A stretch of DNA of 64,000 bases from Bondarzewia mesenterica (taxonomy: Eukaryota > Basidiomycota > Agaricomycetes > Russulales > Bondarzewiaceae), in NCBI GenBank assembly GCA_004802705.1, contig SGPL01000044.1, positions 12,475 to 76,474 on the forward strand. The letters are read 5' to 3'. Below the pieces are notes generated by a model, which worked only from the letters and a program-made list of their open reading frames with translations, was not told where the DNA came from and made no database searches. A program made the translations under genes and the position numbers. Shown piece after piece: positions 1-12,528 of this stretch; positions within the stretch are counted from its first letter, which is position 1; every line of letters starts with the position of its first letter.

Positions 1-3000
1 ACNNCGCTNNTCATGCCCCGAGTATCGAATACGTGTTGGCTGTTCCGAATCGGATTCAATGGCTGTCAATGATGCTAACGAGAAGTGGGCGTACAAGACC
101 GGGATGTAAGAGAAGAATATCCCAATGGCTAGTGCCAAAATGGCCGCAGGAATCACGACAGGGTTATACCGCGGGGTTGGGGGCTGGCTAACAATGCTCG
201 ACTTTCGATTCCGGGTAGCAAGGAGGTTTCTGTAAATAAGTGGGAGACGATATTATAATGACGATATAATCAAGAAAGCTAGGTCCACATACCCCCACTG
301 CATTATGATGAGCGTGAAAAAATACACGCTCTGTGCCCGGTTTAGGAGGTCCTTTGTGAGGCCAGGCCAGTTACCGAAACCAAATATAAGCGAAGAGAAC
401 GGCACTCCGTGTCGCTGAAGGAACCAAAACGACCTGCACCAATGTCAATCAGCAATGCTGTCTGCCGTGAAAGTGTAAATACTGACATAGACATTGCACA
501 TAGACATTCGAACACGCCGAGGAACAGGTATGCGTGCAGCAGGAGGCGCCAATCAGCGAGACGGTCGGTGCGGACGTTGCGTGGCGGGCGAGAAAGCAAT
601 CCGCTTTCGGGGGGCTCAAAGGACATGCTCAAGGCAGGAGCAACATCCGTCTTTCATTTCAAAATCATTAGTTTGAGATAAAGCAAATATGGTGGAAAAG
701 AACGTACGCCAATGCAGATGATGATCATTCTAAGGATGAATTTGGTCAACGATAATACCGAGATAATGATGAGCATCGACTAACTGGATGTTATTCAACA
801 TTTGGGGAATGCCAATCAGAACATTCAGAATGATTGGCATCAGCTCGGAGAAACTGATCACTTTCAATGAATCAATTCGTCTAGCAGGAAGAAAACATAA
901 CTTACCATCCAGCGGGGAGAAGGTACAGGACGGTTTTTTTCAGGTTGTCGAATACAAGCCGGCCTATTTCGTCTTTGTCAACACAATTCACCTTCCCAAC
1001 AAATAAGACATACCATATTCGAGGGCCACAACAATGGCAGAGAAATCTCCCAGTAAAATCATGTCTGCCGCCTCACGAGCAACATCAGAGCCACCTCCCA
1101 TCGCGATTCCACAATCTGCTGCACGCAGAGATGGCGCATCGTTGACACCGTCGCCGGTCATGGCTACAATGCTACCGCGCTCACGCAGTTCTTGCACGAT
1201 GCGGAGTTTTTGCTCTGGCGTCGTACGTGCGAAAACAACTTCCGTATAGCTACACAGTCTGTCCCATTGATGTTTTGTCAGGGTATTGAGCTCGGAACCG
1301 GTGATGACAATTCCTTGTGGAGCGGCTGTAGCAGCGTCAGACACCGTGCTGGGAAGATTGTAAGGCCCATCTTTGTCGAGATCGTGGCAGTGGTGAACGG
1401 CCTTCGGGTTACTGATGATTCCTGCCTGTGCTGCGATTGCCACAGACGTCGCAGGATGGTCCCCTAGGAGCAAACATGAGCTTAGAAAACAGACCGTGCT
1501 GAGAACTTGAATTACCGACCTGTGACAACGAAGAAACGAATTCCTCCGCCACGGCAGATCCTGAAAATATTTTGGTTCAACGTCAGTCATACACCGCAAC
1601 TCGCAGTCATAAAAGACAACGTACCTTACGGTCTCCGGGATGTCAGGTTTTAAAGGGTCAATCAAGCCAACCAATCCGACAATTGTAAGCTCAGAGTTAT
1701 ACTCATCGACAAGTTCAGCGAATGCATCAGATAAGCGATCAATTTTTGAAGAGAATAGATGGTTGGGAAGGACACGGCGAGCGATGATGAGCACTCTCCG
1801 ACCCTGGGAACCCCATTGCTCCTGAATTGCGACCACACGGTCCTTCTCAACTGCCGAAAGCGGAATAGGAGTCCCGCCTGTAGGACAAATCACAGATGTG
1901 CAGCGGGGGAGCAAAACGTCAGGTGCGCCTTTCACAGCAAGCAGATAGTCCTCAGACGAGAAGTTGTCCCAAGATGCAATTGGGGCAATAGATTCTGGGC
2001 TGCTTGAATTTATAGGGTTGAGTTTAGAGAGCGTTAACATGAACTTCGTCTGAAGAGTATATTAGTTTTCTCTTTAACTTAGTAGCCGTAGACCTAGGAC
2101 ATGCCTTGGAATTGAAATTGATCTTGTAATGGTGATGCCAATGGTTTCGCGTGGTCTCCACGGGCGTGAACGAATCGCTGAAGCGCAGGATAGCAGAATC
2201 TAAATTAGTTGTCAGATCGACATGTCTACAGACGGGAATGAAACATGTATACCTGTCGCATCGCCGACAACGTTCCTTTCACCCTTTTCACCGGCTTTCT
2301 CGAAATTTGCTGAGTTACAAACCGCTGCCAGAGCAGGTAACTGGCGGAGGTTTTCGGCCATTTCCAGGCTGGCTTGATTAAGACCAAGGAGCAATGACGG
2401 AGTGGTGAAGGTTGAATCGAATACAGCTGCATCTTCGACGTGCATCTTGTTCTGAGTCAAAGTTCCGGTCTTATCCTAGTAGCATCCTCAGAATAACGTA
2501 CACCGGAAGAAGATCGAAAGACGTACAGAGCATAAAGTATCGACAGAGCCCAGAGTTTCGACGATAGACAATGTTCTATTAAAATTCAGTAAGACATGAC
2601 AATGATGGGTGGAAATCGCGTACTTGCAAAGAACTTTATGATTGCTGAGCGTATGAGCAACTTTGGCGAGAGAAATGGTGATGGATATAGGCCTGCAAGA
2701 TACATAACCGGGGTCAAGCTGAGCATAGATTCTGACGGCTCACAATCCCTCCGGTATGAAAGCCACTGATAGAAGAATAAGCGTTGAAGGTCAGACAAGA
2801 CTTTGAATGAACGACTTGCCCATGATTGATACCACATCGATGAGGAGACTTGGGACATTGATGTACGAAGGGTGGTCACGCCTCAACCTGACGGGATTGG
2901 ATTCAGCCCGTTAGTCCAGTGTACTACGGGGAAAAAAATCACCATGCGGCCCAGACAATGACGATAAAGACTGCGATGAGAGTGGCAAGACTAGCGATGA

Positions 3001-4295
3001 TGATGATGAAGCGAAGGATCTCGCGCTGTAGGGTTGTCATCTGCACCGAAGTTGACGTCGACATCTTGGCTATTTCACCGCTGTCACGATGTAAGGTAAA
3101 TATCACTCATAAATTTAGACATTATTATCAGACTTACAAGACAGTGTGATCGCCAGTCCGAATCACAAGTCCGAGACCTGAGCCGTTGACACAAAGCGTC
3201 CCTTGCAAGGCAATGTTCTTGGTCTGACAGAAGATGTAAGGACCATGTTTCTGAGAGGGGAGGGACGACAGTTGGACCAACCTCCAGGATATTCTCATCA
3301 GTCATTTCCAATCGACCCGATGTTGGCTCGCTCTGTGAAAGACAGATCAATCCGATGCCTCTGCACTAGTTAGACAAGTAGTCAGACCTCTCCAGTTAGG
3401 ACGCTCCTGTCGAACTTCAAGTCCCCGGTGACCTCGACGAGCTTCAAGTCTGCAGGAACTTTCTGACCCATGACGACGTATACCAAATCACCTGGGACAA
3501 GATCTGCAGCAGGTAGAGTCGTCTGCATCTCGTCACGGAGAACCAAGACGTCGGCAGGAAGCATGCCCTGTATTGAAGACATCACGCGGGAGGTAGAGAA
3601 GTCCTGCCAGGCATTGAAGACTGCCTGAAGAGCGACGACAACCAGAAGAACTACCGCAAGGGCGACATTGGACGTCTGAGGATTGGATAACCCCAGCGGC
3701 TTCCTAAAGGCGGACTGAGAAACTCGAAGCGGAGGCTACGAAGAAGCACTTACCATGCAATAAAGCACACCACACTAGCAGTGAGAAGAAGGCTTCCGAA
3801 ACCGCCGAAGATCCAACCCAAAAGTTTGCGTAGGAAGTTACTTTTTGGAGGAGATATGATGTTCCTACCATAGCTCTGCACGCGGCGCAGGGCTTGTGCA
3901 GAATCTAGACCTGTCTTCGGGGAAACTGAAAGCCTCTGCAACGCTTCTTCGATGCTGATTTTGTGCCAGTCGAGAGAAACAAACTCTACATAAGATGCAT
4001 GAGAATAGAGGACAAGAGGAAAATGAGCCTGTGAGCTTACCCTTGATGGCATCATGTGGCGCTTCCCGCCCTTGGTCCGAAACAGTTGCCTTGCGAGCGA
4101 TTTGCAAGCTGAGAGTTCTAAACTCGATGGGAAGTCGGGTAGAAGGTACAACCGTTCCGTGACGAGAAAGGGTGCGGATAGATGATGGCTCAAAGGGACA
4201 CTACCACCACCACCACCCGAGCCGGACGCATCGATGGTGATTGTCCTTGGGACGGGAGGATGCTGCAATTCGATATCACCCGGCGAGACGTTCAT
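1..4295 (-). CDS. Class II P-type cation ATPase (Na+,K+-ATPase-like), 3' end beyond window
   Basis: Membrane pump that couples ATP hydrolysis to cation transport through a phospho-aspartate. The start at 4295 is a good ATG, followed by a Gly/Ser-rich stretch and a cation-transporter N-domain (EFVSLDWHKISIEEALQRL). Then come the TGE(S) actuator motif near 3382, the phosphorylation loop DKTGTLTQNK (Asp codon in 2461-2475, just after an intron), FFVVTGDHPAT (across two introns near 1480-1620) and the hinge motif TGDGVNDAP near 1140-1160. The C-terminal membrane block has PPR-type spacing (EPPESGLLSRPPRN, 342-632). Roughly ten short introns interrupt it. The last membrane helix (AIGIFFSYIPVL) is at about 100-150, so the gene probably ends just outside the window. 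The PPR block and TGDHPAT resemble Na,K/H,K-type (IIC) pumps more than Ca2+ pumps; the ion specificity is inference. Confidence 0.85.
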
Positions 4296-6226
4296 CTGCG
4301 CTGTCCAGTAGAATGAAAACTTGGGGCCGTTTTGAGGAAGAATAATCGATATCGCGAAATGAAGTTCAAATATGTCGAGGCTACCAAACTCGGATACACA
4401 GCCCGCGAAGGTCCGTGCACAATGACATGCATGATAGCTCCTATCGTGCAGAAATTATTCTCAATGAGGGGCATCGGCCATTGGACGATTTTGATGAAAA
4501 AGAAGAGAGCGAATATTGCCAGAGGATTGAGCATTCTGAATCCAGAGCAGACTACTAAAAATAGCTCCACGTGAAATGGGGTGCCATAGGCACAGTTGAA
4601 TTTCCTCGCACGTGCGCAGAATTGGGCACGCAGAAAGGAAGATGTTATTCCATCGAAAAGACTATGCGATTCGTGAAATTGGCGACGTTAGCGACTATCC
4701 CAACATTCTTTAAAGGGGGAAATGATGCAAGATGGCACGTGCAAGTTCAGATACGCCAATGCGGATCGACTGCATCCGAAAAACGACACAACGGCCTGTG
4801 GACGGATGCAAGAGTCTAGCACTCACCAAACTAACTTGCAGAGATCCTCCGTTCCTCACTAGCACCGGTCAAGTCAGGGATGAATCAATGAAGTTTGTAG
4901 TCCCACTGATTGAAGTAGGTACGTGCCGCTGAGTTTGAAATATTCATAGCCCGATAGTGTACCCTGAGTCGGAATTCAAGCGCGCCGGATAAGTGCCGGA
5001 CTCATAATCGCGCTGCTGCCTTAGCTCGCAGCCTCTGGCATCTGCGCTTTCAAGCACAGATGCCAGAGGCAGCAGCACAAAGGCTTTGCACGGCNGAAAC
5101 GAACCTATAGTAAGTATCACGATAACACAACTCGGAGCTCTGGAAAACGAAGAAGGGAGGCGGGGGAGACATGGCGCCGGCTTCTCACGGTTCCGCAGCG
5201 GAAATTTGATCTTAGTAGCAGATGTCTGTGAGATTCTGAAGGTTGAAGGTAGAGAGGGGTAGGGACAATGGAACCATGCAGTTTCCTACGCATGCGCCCA
5301 GCCAGCGACGCGTGCATGCAATAACACCGGGGGCCCAGTGCTCAGCGCTCAGTGTCGGCGCTTCGCGCTCAGCTCTGAGGGGCGCGTGAGGTGCACATGA
5401 TGTACACGATGCATTCCTTCGGAACTTTACATGTGAAGCGTATCTCACCGATGTTGTCAGGGTCATGTCGCACGACGTCTGAGGTCAAAACGTCACTGTC
5501 ACATGGACTCCGGTGTGTTAAGTGATACGGTGCAAGTTGTCCTACCGCCGATGCCAGAGGGCTTGCTAAACCAGGTGGGGAATCGAAAGGAGACGGTGCT
5601 ACGTCAATCCGAGTCGGATAGCTCAGACATGTCCGTGGACATGGAGACTGGTACTGACAGCCAGGCCAAAATCTTGCGACAGATCGACCGAAGACTCGCG
5701 CGTTATGTGGCAGCATTCGTTCTATCGCGAAGGACACTAGACTCGTAACCGTCCGTCTGAGGGAGCGAAGTTCAAAGGTGGGCAAAGCGTCGTCAGACGA
5801 CAAGCTTGCTCGCCTTACTGTGTCTTAGACAGACGGTCACCGGTCTAGAAGGACACCTCACTTGAAGTTTAGCGCTTAAGCTTGAGCTTGAATGTCACTC
5901 TTGCAGACAGTTGGAGGGAAACACCTGTTATCTAGGATAATTATTTTTTACTAAAATTGTAATATAAAGGAATGAGTCGCATTGGCAATTATCGCGTACG
6001 TATGCGTGTTTCCTCCAATCCAATTCACCACTGGTGGTAGCGCGGAAGCAAGTAAGAAAGCGAAGACAGAAGCGAAAAGTCATTAGGTTGCCAGAGTTGG
6101 TAGAGGGGCGGCGTCGCAATTAAAGGAAGAATAATGTAAATCAAGAGTCTCAGCACAAGAACGCAACAAGTCGACGATAGAAGTGGACAATCTTGTGATT
6201 TAAGGGAGGAAAAGGAGGCAAAAATC
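4296..6226. other. Intergenic, no gene recognised
   Basis: About 1.9 kb between the ATPase start and the P450 stop. Short open frames exist on both strands (for example 5369-5803 minus and 5503-5748 plus), but none shows a domain, a splice pattern or similarity I recognise. It holds the inverted repeat listed at 5031-5070 and a single N at 5095. Confidence 0.5.
5031..5070. repeat. Perfect 14-bp inverted repeat (hairpin)
   Basis: GCCTCTGGCATCTG at 5031-5044 is exactly the reverse complement of 5057-5070. The 12-bp spacer itself contains GCTT...AAGC, so the stem can extend past one mismatch. An N lies 25 bp downstream. No gene is attached to it. Confidence 0.85.
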
Positions 6227-8270
6227 TCAACGACCTTTGCGCGCGTTGAAGACCATGCGACAGTCCATTGATGCTGGGAAGATGACCTTGAGGATCATCC
6301 GTCAGACATGGAACAAGTTGGATCAGAAAAAAGGCGCTCACAAAACTATCCTTCATCTCCATGCTTTTCTCGGTGGTCTCTTCTGGTGCCACTACATCAA
6401 AGTTCCGCACAAGGGCAGCCACCACAATCCTGAGCACTATCTGAGCGAGATTTTGTCCACCACATACACGTGCACCAACTCCAAATGGCATCATGTGCTG
6501 AGCCATATCAATGAGGACATCCGAATTATCCTCAGTCTCCAGCCAACGGTCAGGAAGGAAGGTATCTGGGGAAGGGAACAGGGCGGGATTGCGGTGCATG
6601 GACCAACCCTGAGTGGCGACAATGGTTCCAGGAGGTAGTGCGAAACCCATAAGATCAAAGGCATCGGAGAGGAGGCCATTCTTGGCGGTAGTCGAGGGTA
6701 CAACGCGTTCAAGGAGACTCGGAGCGGCGCCATAAACGCGTAGACCTGGCAGGATATAAGACACAACTTTTTTCAAGGCGTATACGAGGCGTACACAAGT
6801 GATGAATTCAAACCTTCTTTGATGAAAGCGTTCAGATAAGGCAATTGCTGCAAGACACTGATATCGGGGATGGCTGTACTATCCGCCATCGCAGTGTCGA
6901 GCTCCAATTGTAGCTTCTTAACAATATCGGACCGGCGGCTCAATTCCCAGCAAAGGTACGAAAGGGTGGTTGACGTCGTGTCCGATCCTGCAATCCTGCA
7001 GGGATGCATACGATCAGTCTAACAGCAATTAATGTATAGGGAGGCACGAACAGGTGTCCCATGTGCTCCGAGATGACGTCTTGGTCGGACATCAACTCAT
7101 TCGAGCCACCAAGCCGATATTGAAGAAGGCGTTGCAGCATTGGTGTCTTCTCAGATTCGCCCATTTTCCCCGCGTTCATCTGAGATCGAGTTTCATAGAC
7201 TCTAGCACTGACGAACTGTGAGGCATTCGGAAGGCTAATGAGAAAAGGAGGAGAATTTTGGAATCCGCAGAATGACTGACTTCAGCCATGATCTTGTCAG
7301 AATCGCAGAGTTGACGCCAACGCCCGTTCGGAAACCGACAAACTAAATTCCAAGCCCAGGTGGGAACTGCGCTGCGCTGGTGAGACGCAGAAGCATTCAA
7401 TGTAAGATGTGCTGTGATTCGAGAGAAAACGTACGAGAATTCCGCGTTTGGGAAAATCGCCGATTGCCATAGCAAGCGGATCCTGTGCTTTAACATCCCA
7501 TTTGCTGAGAGCACCGAGCTGAAAGCCGAACGAAGAGGTTGCAAGAATATCCACCATCAATTGTCGGAATAAAACAAGACAGTCCAGAGAAGTGCCGCCT
7601 GCAAATCTGTTGAGAATCTAAACGCCACCTATCAAACTTGACAATCATGGTTCAAGTTCCTGGAAGACATACATCTACAAGTTCAAGAGTGTACTGGTGA
7701 ATCTCTGGCTGAAACGATGCGAGATTTGAAGGGGCATAGTGAGGTGCATAGCCTCTTTTACGAGCAACGTGAGGGGAATGTGGTAGTGTGGTCATCCTAG
7801 GCGAAAGAACAAGTCAGAAACCAGGATATATGCGCATCAAAAGCATACGTACGCATGGTCGTTATCATTCCTGTGATGGGGTGAGAATATATAGGAAACA
7901 GGATGACCAAGAGAACGACTCACGTTAATAGGCTCTTGTAGTACGTGCTCTTATCGAACTTGTGGATGGTGTAGACACTCTTTGTGGTCAGTAGGTCGTT
8001 GAAGACGACCTTGTTGGGGCCGACGCGCACGACAGGGCCATACTTGTCGAAGAGACTGTGGATGGTCTTGCATTGTTGAAGACGAAGGACATGGGTCGTA
8101 AGCCAGAAGTCGGAGACGGCCGCATGCCAGGGACCGGGAACGGCACTCAAGGGAGAGAAGACAAGCTGATAGATGGCATTGAAGACGAAGTAAAGGGAAA
8201 TTAGGGAGAGGAAGGTAACACCGAGATGGTTGTATACAGCTGTGAAGAAGAAAGCAACCGCGGACGCCAT
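6227..8270 (-). CDS. Cytochrome P450 monooxygenase
   Basis: Heme-thiolate monooxygenase, probably ER-anchored; the substrate cannot be read from sequence. The ATG at 8270 opens a hydrophobic N-terminal anchor followed by the proline hinge (FSPLSAVPGPWHA). Later exons give the I-helix AGSDTTSTT (about 6950-7000), an ExxR-region exon (LRVYGAAPSLLERVVP, 6710-6750) and the heme loop FGVGARVCGG (6456-6485, Cys codon 6462-6464). The final exon is not the plain read-through to a stop at 6150. A 55-bp intron at 6287-6341 joins KDSF to VIFPASMDCRMVF and ends at TGA 6227, which matches the usual P450 C-terminus. About eight to ten introns. Microsomal fungal CYP; family number not assigned. Confidence 0.9.
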
Positions 8271-9434
8271 GAAGGCAAGGACACCAAAAAAAAACACGGG
8301 GCGGAGGGGGAAACACAAGAAGGGAAAGAGAAAAAGGGAGCCCGATGAAGGCCATGGGAGATGAAGGCGAGCTTTTATAGGAAGACACACCGTGGAATAG
8401 GTTTGGCATTGGGAAGTCAATAGATCCCTCACGTCATCATCCTAACAAGGCAACAAATGAATATATTCTGGTGCGAAGCCTGGTAACGAGGCTCTGTTTC
8501 TGTCCGGAAGCTGAATTTCCTTTCGTAGACGGACCTTTGATCCGTTGAGCGGGCTCGCGCCCCAACGTCGAGATTCCGCCGAGACGAGTTTGCCACGCAC
8601 CATGTTTTATATGAACAAATAGAGAGCTGCAAGCATGCATGTACAACACAAGTTGCCAGTCAGCCTTGTCGGAGACAACTTGATGGTATGGAGTCTGACA
8701 TCGTCGATCAGTACGAGCATTTGTACGATATCCACTCACCTTTCGCATGCATCGTGACAGACCTTTGGCTTGTCGTGCGCGCTAATGTGGCAACGATTCA
8801 ATCATAGGCCAAGCCAAGTACCCACACTTATGACCTCGAGGACAACAAGAAACAAGATCTGTGACAAAGAATGCAAAGATTTCGGCGAGGAAGTAGACAC
8901 CTCGGTGTTTCGTCCTTCGTCTCGACTCGATCCAGTCCCGATTCGTCAGTAGGGGGGCGCAACCATCGCCGCATTTCGGCTCAAATGTTGACAGGTCCAG
9001 ATGGAGGACATGATTAATATTGCTTGGGCAGTCTGTCAAACGCGTCCTGCGTAGGGGCTGGGCCGTAGTGAGAATCGATCCTTGAAAACAATCGTGGAAA
9101 CATCCCTGTCGAATATGGTTGAAATGCGCCAGTAGTATCATAGCATGGAAATGAATTGTTCAACAACTTCATCAGCTTAGAAATGACGAGGACATGCCGG
9201 ACAACGGGTACCTCCCGACACGCTGTTGTTCTGAAGGGAACAGTGATTGACCGTACAAAGACTATGTCCGGGTCGACAGAGCAATTGCCAGTGCCCTTTA
9301 AGACAACCACATCCCAGTTATAGGAATCGGAGCTTAACTGCGGATCTCATATGATCAAGAGAATGCGCCGGATGCTTCCTACCTTCAGAATTGTCACTCA
9401 CAACATGGTAAACCTTCGTCCATGTCACCGAATC
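8271..9434. other. Intergenic, P450 upstream region
   Basis: About 1.2 kb between the divergent side of the P450 and the end of the DUF7704-like gene. Minus-strand open frames at 8437-8748, 8782-9141 and 9014-9310 show no domain or credible exon structure. I see no gene here. Confidence 0.5.
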
Positions 9435-9905
9435 CTATCTCTGCTTCCTCGAACTCCCACCACCCGTGATGCCCAAGCCTACGAGAAAGCAAATTCGCAT
9501 GGCTGCACCTAAGTATACAAACCCAATGCTGCCCCACATCATCGCATTCCACTTCCACACCTTCCAGAAAACCTCCAAACCAGCTGGCGCCATGGTCAAC
9601 AGGTGTCCAAAGTCGGCAACCAGCAAACAAAATAACATCCGCTTCCACGTGGTGATGGACGAAGTCGACGACAATACGAGGCGCTCGTTGAGCGCAAACA
9701 AGAGATAGAGGTTGGCCAGTTGTAACAAGGCCATACGTGCGGGAGTATCTGGAGTGGATCTGACCGCACCTCCCGTTGGTGCGACAAGATCATGCAGGTA
9801 GGCCGTAGGTTCAATGGCAGCATAATATGCCCCTGCAAGAGCGGATATCGGCTCGATATACAAGAAGAACAGTCTATACGGGAGAAAGGGTATTCTGGAC
9901 GACAT
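9435..9905 (-). CDS. DUF7704-like four-helix membrane protein
   Basis: Single-exon gene of 156 residues starting at a true ATG. The protein opens with PYRLFFLYIEPISALAGAYY (about residues 9-28), a first helix containing an FFLYxEPxxALxG signature that I associate with the fungal DUF7704 family. Three more hydrophobic segments follow (about 60-75, 88-104 and 122-145), and the C-terminus is short and basic (SSRKQR). A Trp-rich stretch (FWKVWKWNAMMWG) precedes the last helix. The length fits a complete protein. The function of the family is unknown; the family name is from memory of the signature and not from a search. Confidence 0.7.
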   Translation of the reverse strand: MSSRIPFLPYRLFFLYIEPISALAGAYYAAIEPTAYLHDLVAPTGGAVRSTPDTPARMALLQLANLYLLFALNERLVLSSTSSITTWKRMLFCLLVADFGHLLTMAPAGLEVFWKVWKWNAMMWGSIGFVYLGAAMRICFLVGLGITGGGSSRKQR

Positions 9906-11520
9906 GTTGTCGGAGAAAGCGATGCCAGATCCGAAGTTCGACGTCTCCGCGGCAATTCGCGGAGGCTCAGAAAGGAAGGTGTATATTTCCCTAGGTTATC
10001 AGATTTTCATTCCAAAACCGAAGGACATGTGTCGCAATGTAAGTTACACGTTCCCTTACTACAAACTGTAGCTAATACATGCCTTTGCCATTTATCTGAT
10101 CTGGCTAGCTGGTAATACACAGAGGAGTGAACTGTGTGACCTTTACGTCAAAAAGTCGCCAAAACTCCCCGTCGACCGACGTCGCATTCCACTTTTTTTT
10201 CGTCGACATGCCTGTCCCGACAACCACGCGGCTTTGACTCAATTGTGCCGAGATTAACCTGATTTCAAGTCGAGTGCGATATATTGCGAGCAAATATCAA
10301 TATATAAGCTTTTCTCGGTAGCTGTCAACTGTAACAGACAGTGCAGGCGACTTGAAGGAACCGTTACCATGCGGTAGACCAGATGACCAACCCCCGAGCT
10401 CAGCTGGGTAAAAATGACTTGACACGGCGGCGGAGGTAGACGGTTACAATGGGCCTTCTTCCAGGTCTCATAAACCCTGTGCTGTATGCACGTATGACAA
10501 CTGCATCGCACGCCGTGCATGTTCCATGAAGAAGGTTGATACAACGCTCACCTTGCAAGACGAAGGCAATGGCACCTACGACAGGAGTAAGCCGATCTCT
10601 AGTACCTTCGCATGCACCGGCGTCAACATAACCGCCACTATCCGTCCCAGCGTCTTCCAAGTGCGTCAATAAGATAGAAGTCGGAACTCGAGGATGCCAA
10701 CGAAGCTGACCGGGCCGTCGCATCATTACACATAATGATCAAGACAAGGAGATGCGAGTTCAGAAGAGACAAAATGGGCGGACGGACTGCCTTCTCCTGA
10801 AGCGAACAAACCCCCGGCATGCATGAAATAGAGGAACCTCGTGGTAGTCCCTTGCGACTGTGCTTAAGTTACATCGTTCGCTGCTCAAGCGGTAGTGGTT
10901 TGAAAACAACTGCATGAGTAAACAAAAAAAAAAGCGTACATTTCCATTTTTCATTCTTCCGATGACGCCGTGGATCTTCAAACCTAGTCTCCTTTGCAGA
11001 CCTCACACAGAAGACAATCGTTCTGTGTATGCTTCAAACCCGCATCCTTCACTTCCAGTCTCAGCAAGTGCGCGCGATCCGATGAAAGCTGCGGCTTTCA
11101 TTCGGTTGGCACGAGCTGCCAGTGAGAATGATAAAAATAACACAACGGTGATCTTGAATAGTAGAAAAGTGACAAACGCAGCAGTCAAACTTCCATAGGT
11201 TTTGAAAATCAATCAAGCTGCACAAATGAGCATTGATATTGAGCAACGATGTCGACGCGCAGCCAGTGCCACTGAATGCGCGTGTGATCACGTCAATAAG
11301 TCACGTCATACTGAGACTGAACTGCGACCACAGGTTGAATCGAACCAAGCAACCAAACAGCCTGCCCTGCAGGAAGTAATCCAACGACGAATTCACTATC
11401 GCACGTCGGTGCAAAAGTCGAATCGCTGGACGTCGAACATTGAGCGAGTGAAGAACAAATGAATATAGTTGATACAATTGCTGACTTCACACCATGATTA
11501 CAGTCCGTCCCGAAAGTCCT
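9906..11520. other. Intergenic, no gene recognised
   Basis: About 1.6 kb. The longest minus-strand frame (10400-10726, 108 residues with several Cys) and the plus-strand frames lack recognisable domains or consistent splice sites. A short palindromic stretch (ATGAAAGCTGCGGCTTTCAT, 11081-11100) is present. Nothing else is supportable. Confidence 0.45.
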
Positions 11521-12131
11521 TCAAACCCCCTTCGTGTACAACGCACTCTTCATATCAAGGGCGCCGCTCCCACGACTGTCATTCTTGCTCCCCCACTTCG
11601 TGGAACTGAGGCCCTCTCCCGCCTCCTCCTTACCCTTCTGGAGAATTTGTGTTACAACCTCGGTGTCAACATGCGTGCCGAAAACGGTATCCAGTTCTTG
11701 TTTCGATGGTTTGCCGAGGAGTCCCTGAGAGCCCTGACCTGAATGCAGGACCTCGAATGCTGATGACCATGGTGAGCGAATGAAAGAACAGCCACGTTTG
11801 AGTAAATCGCATACAATCGACAACCTCAACTAATGGGATGGTGCTGGATTTCAAAAAGTCAGTGACTTGCATACTCAGGCCAAACAAGGGTTTATTCACG
11901 TGTCTGCGAAACAACTAGATGTTAGCAAATGGTAAGCGCAATCCATACTGCCATCATTACTCACCACCCTCTTTCCACTTCTTGTACTAGTCAACGGATA
12001 CGCGATCAGCATGGATGAACACAACCAGTAATACGATTCAAACTCACTTCGACTGGGTTGACGATGATCATAAAGACATCTGTGGCGTTGTTGTCTGGCT
12101 TATAGACAACCTTGGTGAGTGATTTTCCCAT
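11521..12131 (-). CDS. RTC3: Small SBDS N-terminal-domain protein (Rtc3/Hgh1-like)
   Basis: Five exons encode 125 residues: 12131-12048, 11986-11965, 11903-11900, 11843-11815 and 11759-11521. The joined protein opens MGKSLTKVVYKPD, continues through EYKKWKEGGDTTIPLVEVV and DSFEVLHSGQGSQGLLG, then SKQELDTVFG and QILQKGKEEA. This is the layout of the free-standing SBDS N-domain (FYSH) protein known as Rtc3 in budding yeast, linked there to RNA metabolism and stress. The third exon is only four bases (ACAC). It is required to keep frame and to give the conserved GDTTIP. Every junction is GT-AG and in phase. The extreme C-terminus is less certain. Confidence 0.85.
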
Positions 12132-12528
12132 GATGATGATGATGTATTAGCAGCAGTGACAGGAAGGAAAATCGAGTCAAGTCTTATGGCGTAGCAAGGT
12201 GAGCGTTAGGAAGAGCGTTTTGCATCGAGGAGTATAAGAGGACAATACAGGCAGTGACGTCATGGACTATTGGGCTGGCTTCTTTCGCGGTCATAGACAA
12301 CTCGTGATGCGTGACAGCGTGATGGCGTTGATTAGATTGAATTGCGAGGCCCAGTGAGCATCGTGTATGCCATCGATAAATCCTAAATTTGTTTGCCGAA
12401 ACCAAAATCGTGGAGCAGAGCATGCGGCGGTCTCCAAGGTTGTGCGTTGTTCAGAAAAAAAAAAATTACACGTGTGCGAGGATGCGTGTCAACACGCGTG
12501 TGACAAACCAGCACCTAGCACCAACCAG
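12132..12528. other. Short intergenic stretch
   Basis: About 400 bp between the Rtc3-like start and the original MLH3 stop. It would hold the Rtc3-like promoter and the MLH3 3' UTR. A (CAT/ATG)n-like run lies just upstream of the Rtc3-like ATG. No gene is seen. Confidence 0.5.

Noticed and set aside
5369..5803. 144-residue minus-strand frame
   Set aside because: Irregular composition, no domain, and overlaps an equally long plus-strand frame; chance.
6150..6776. P450 C-terminus read straight to a stop at 6150
   Set aside because: An intron at 6287-6341 gives the standard VIFPA...C ending; the read-through tail has no P450 resemblance.
10400..10726. 108-residue Cys-containing minus-strand frame
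   Set aside because: No signal peptide, no domain and no splice support; probably chance.
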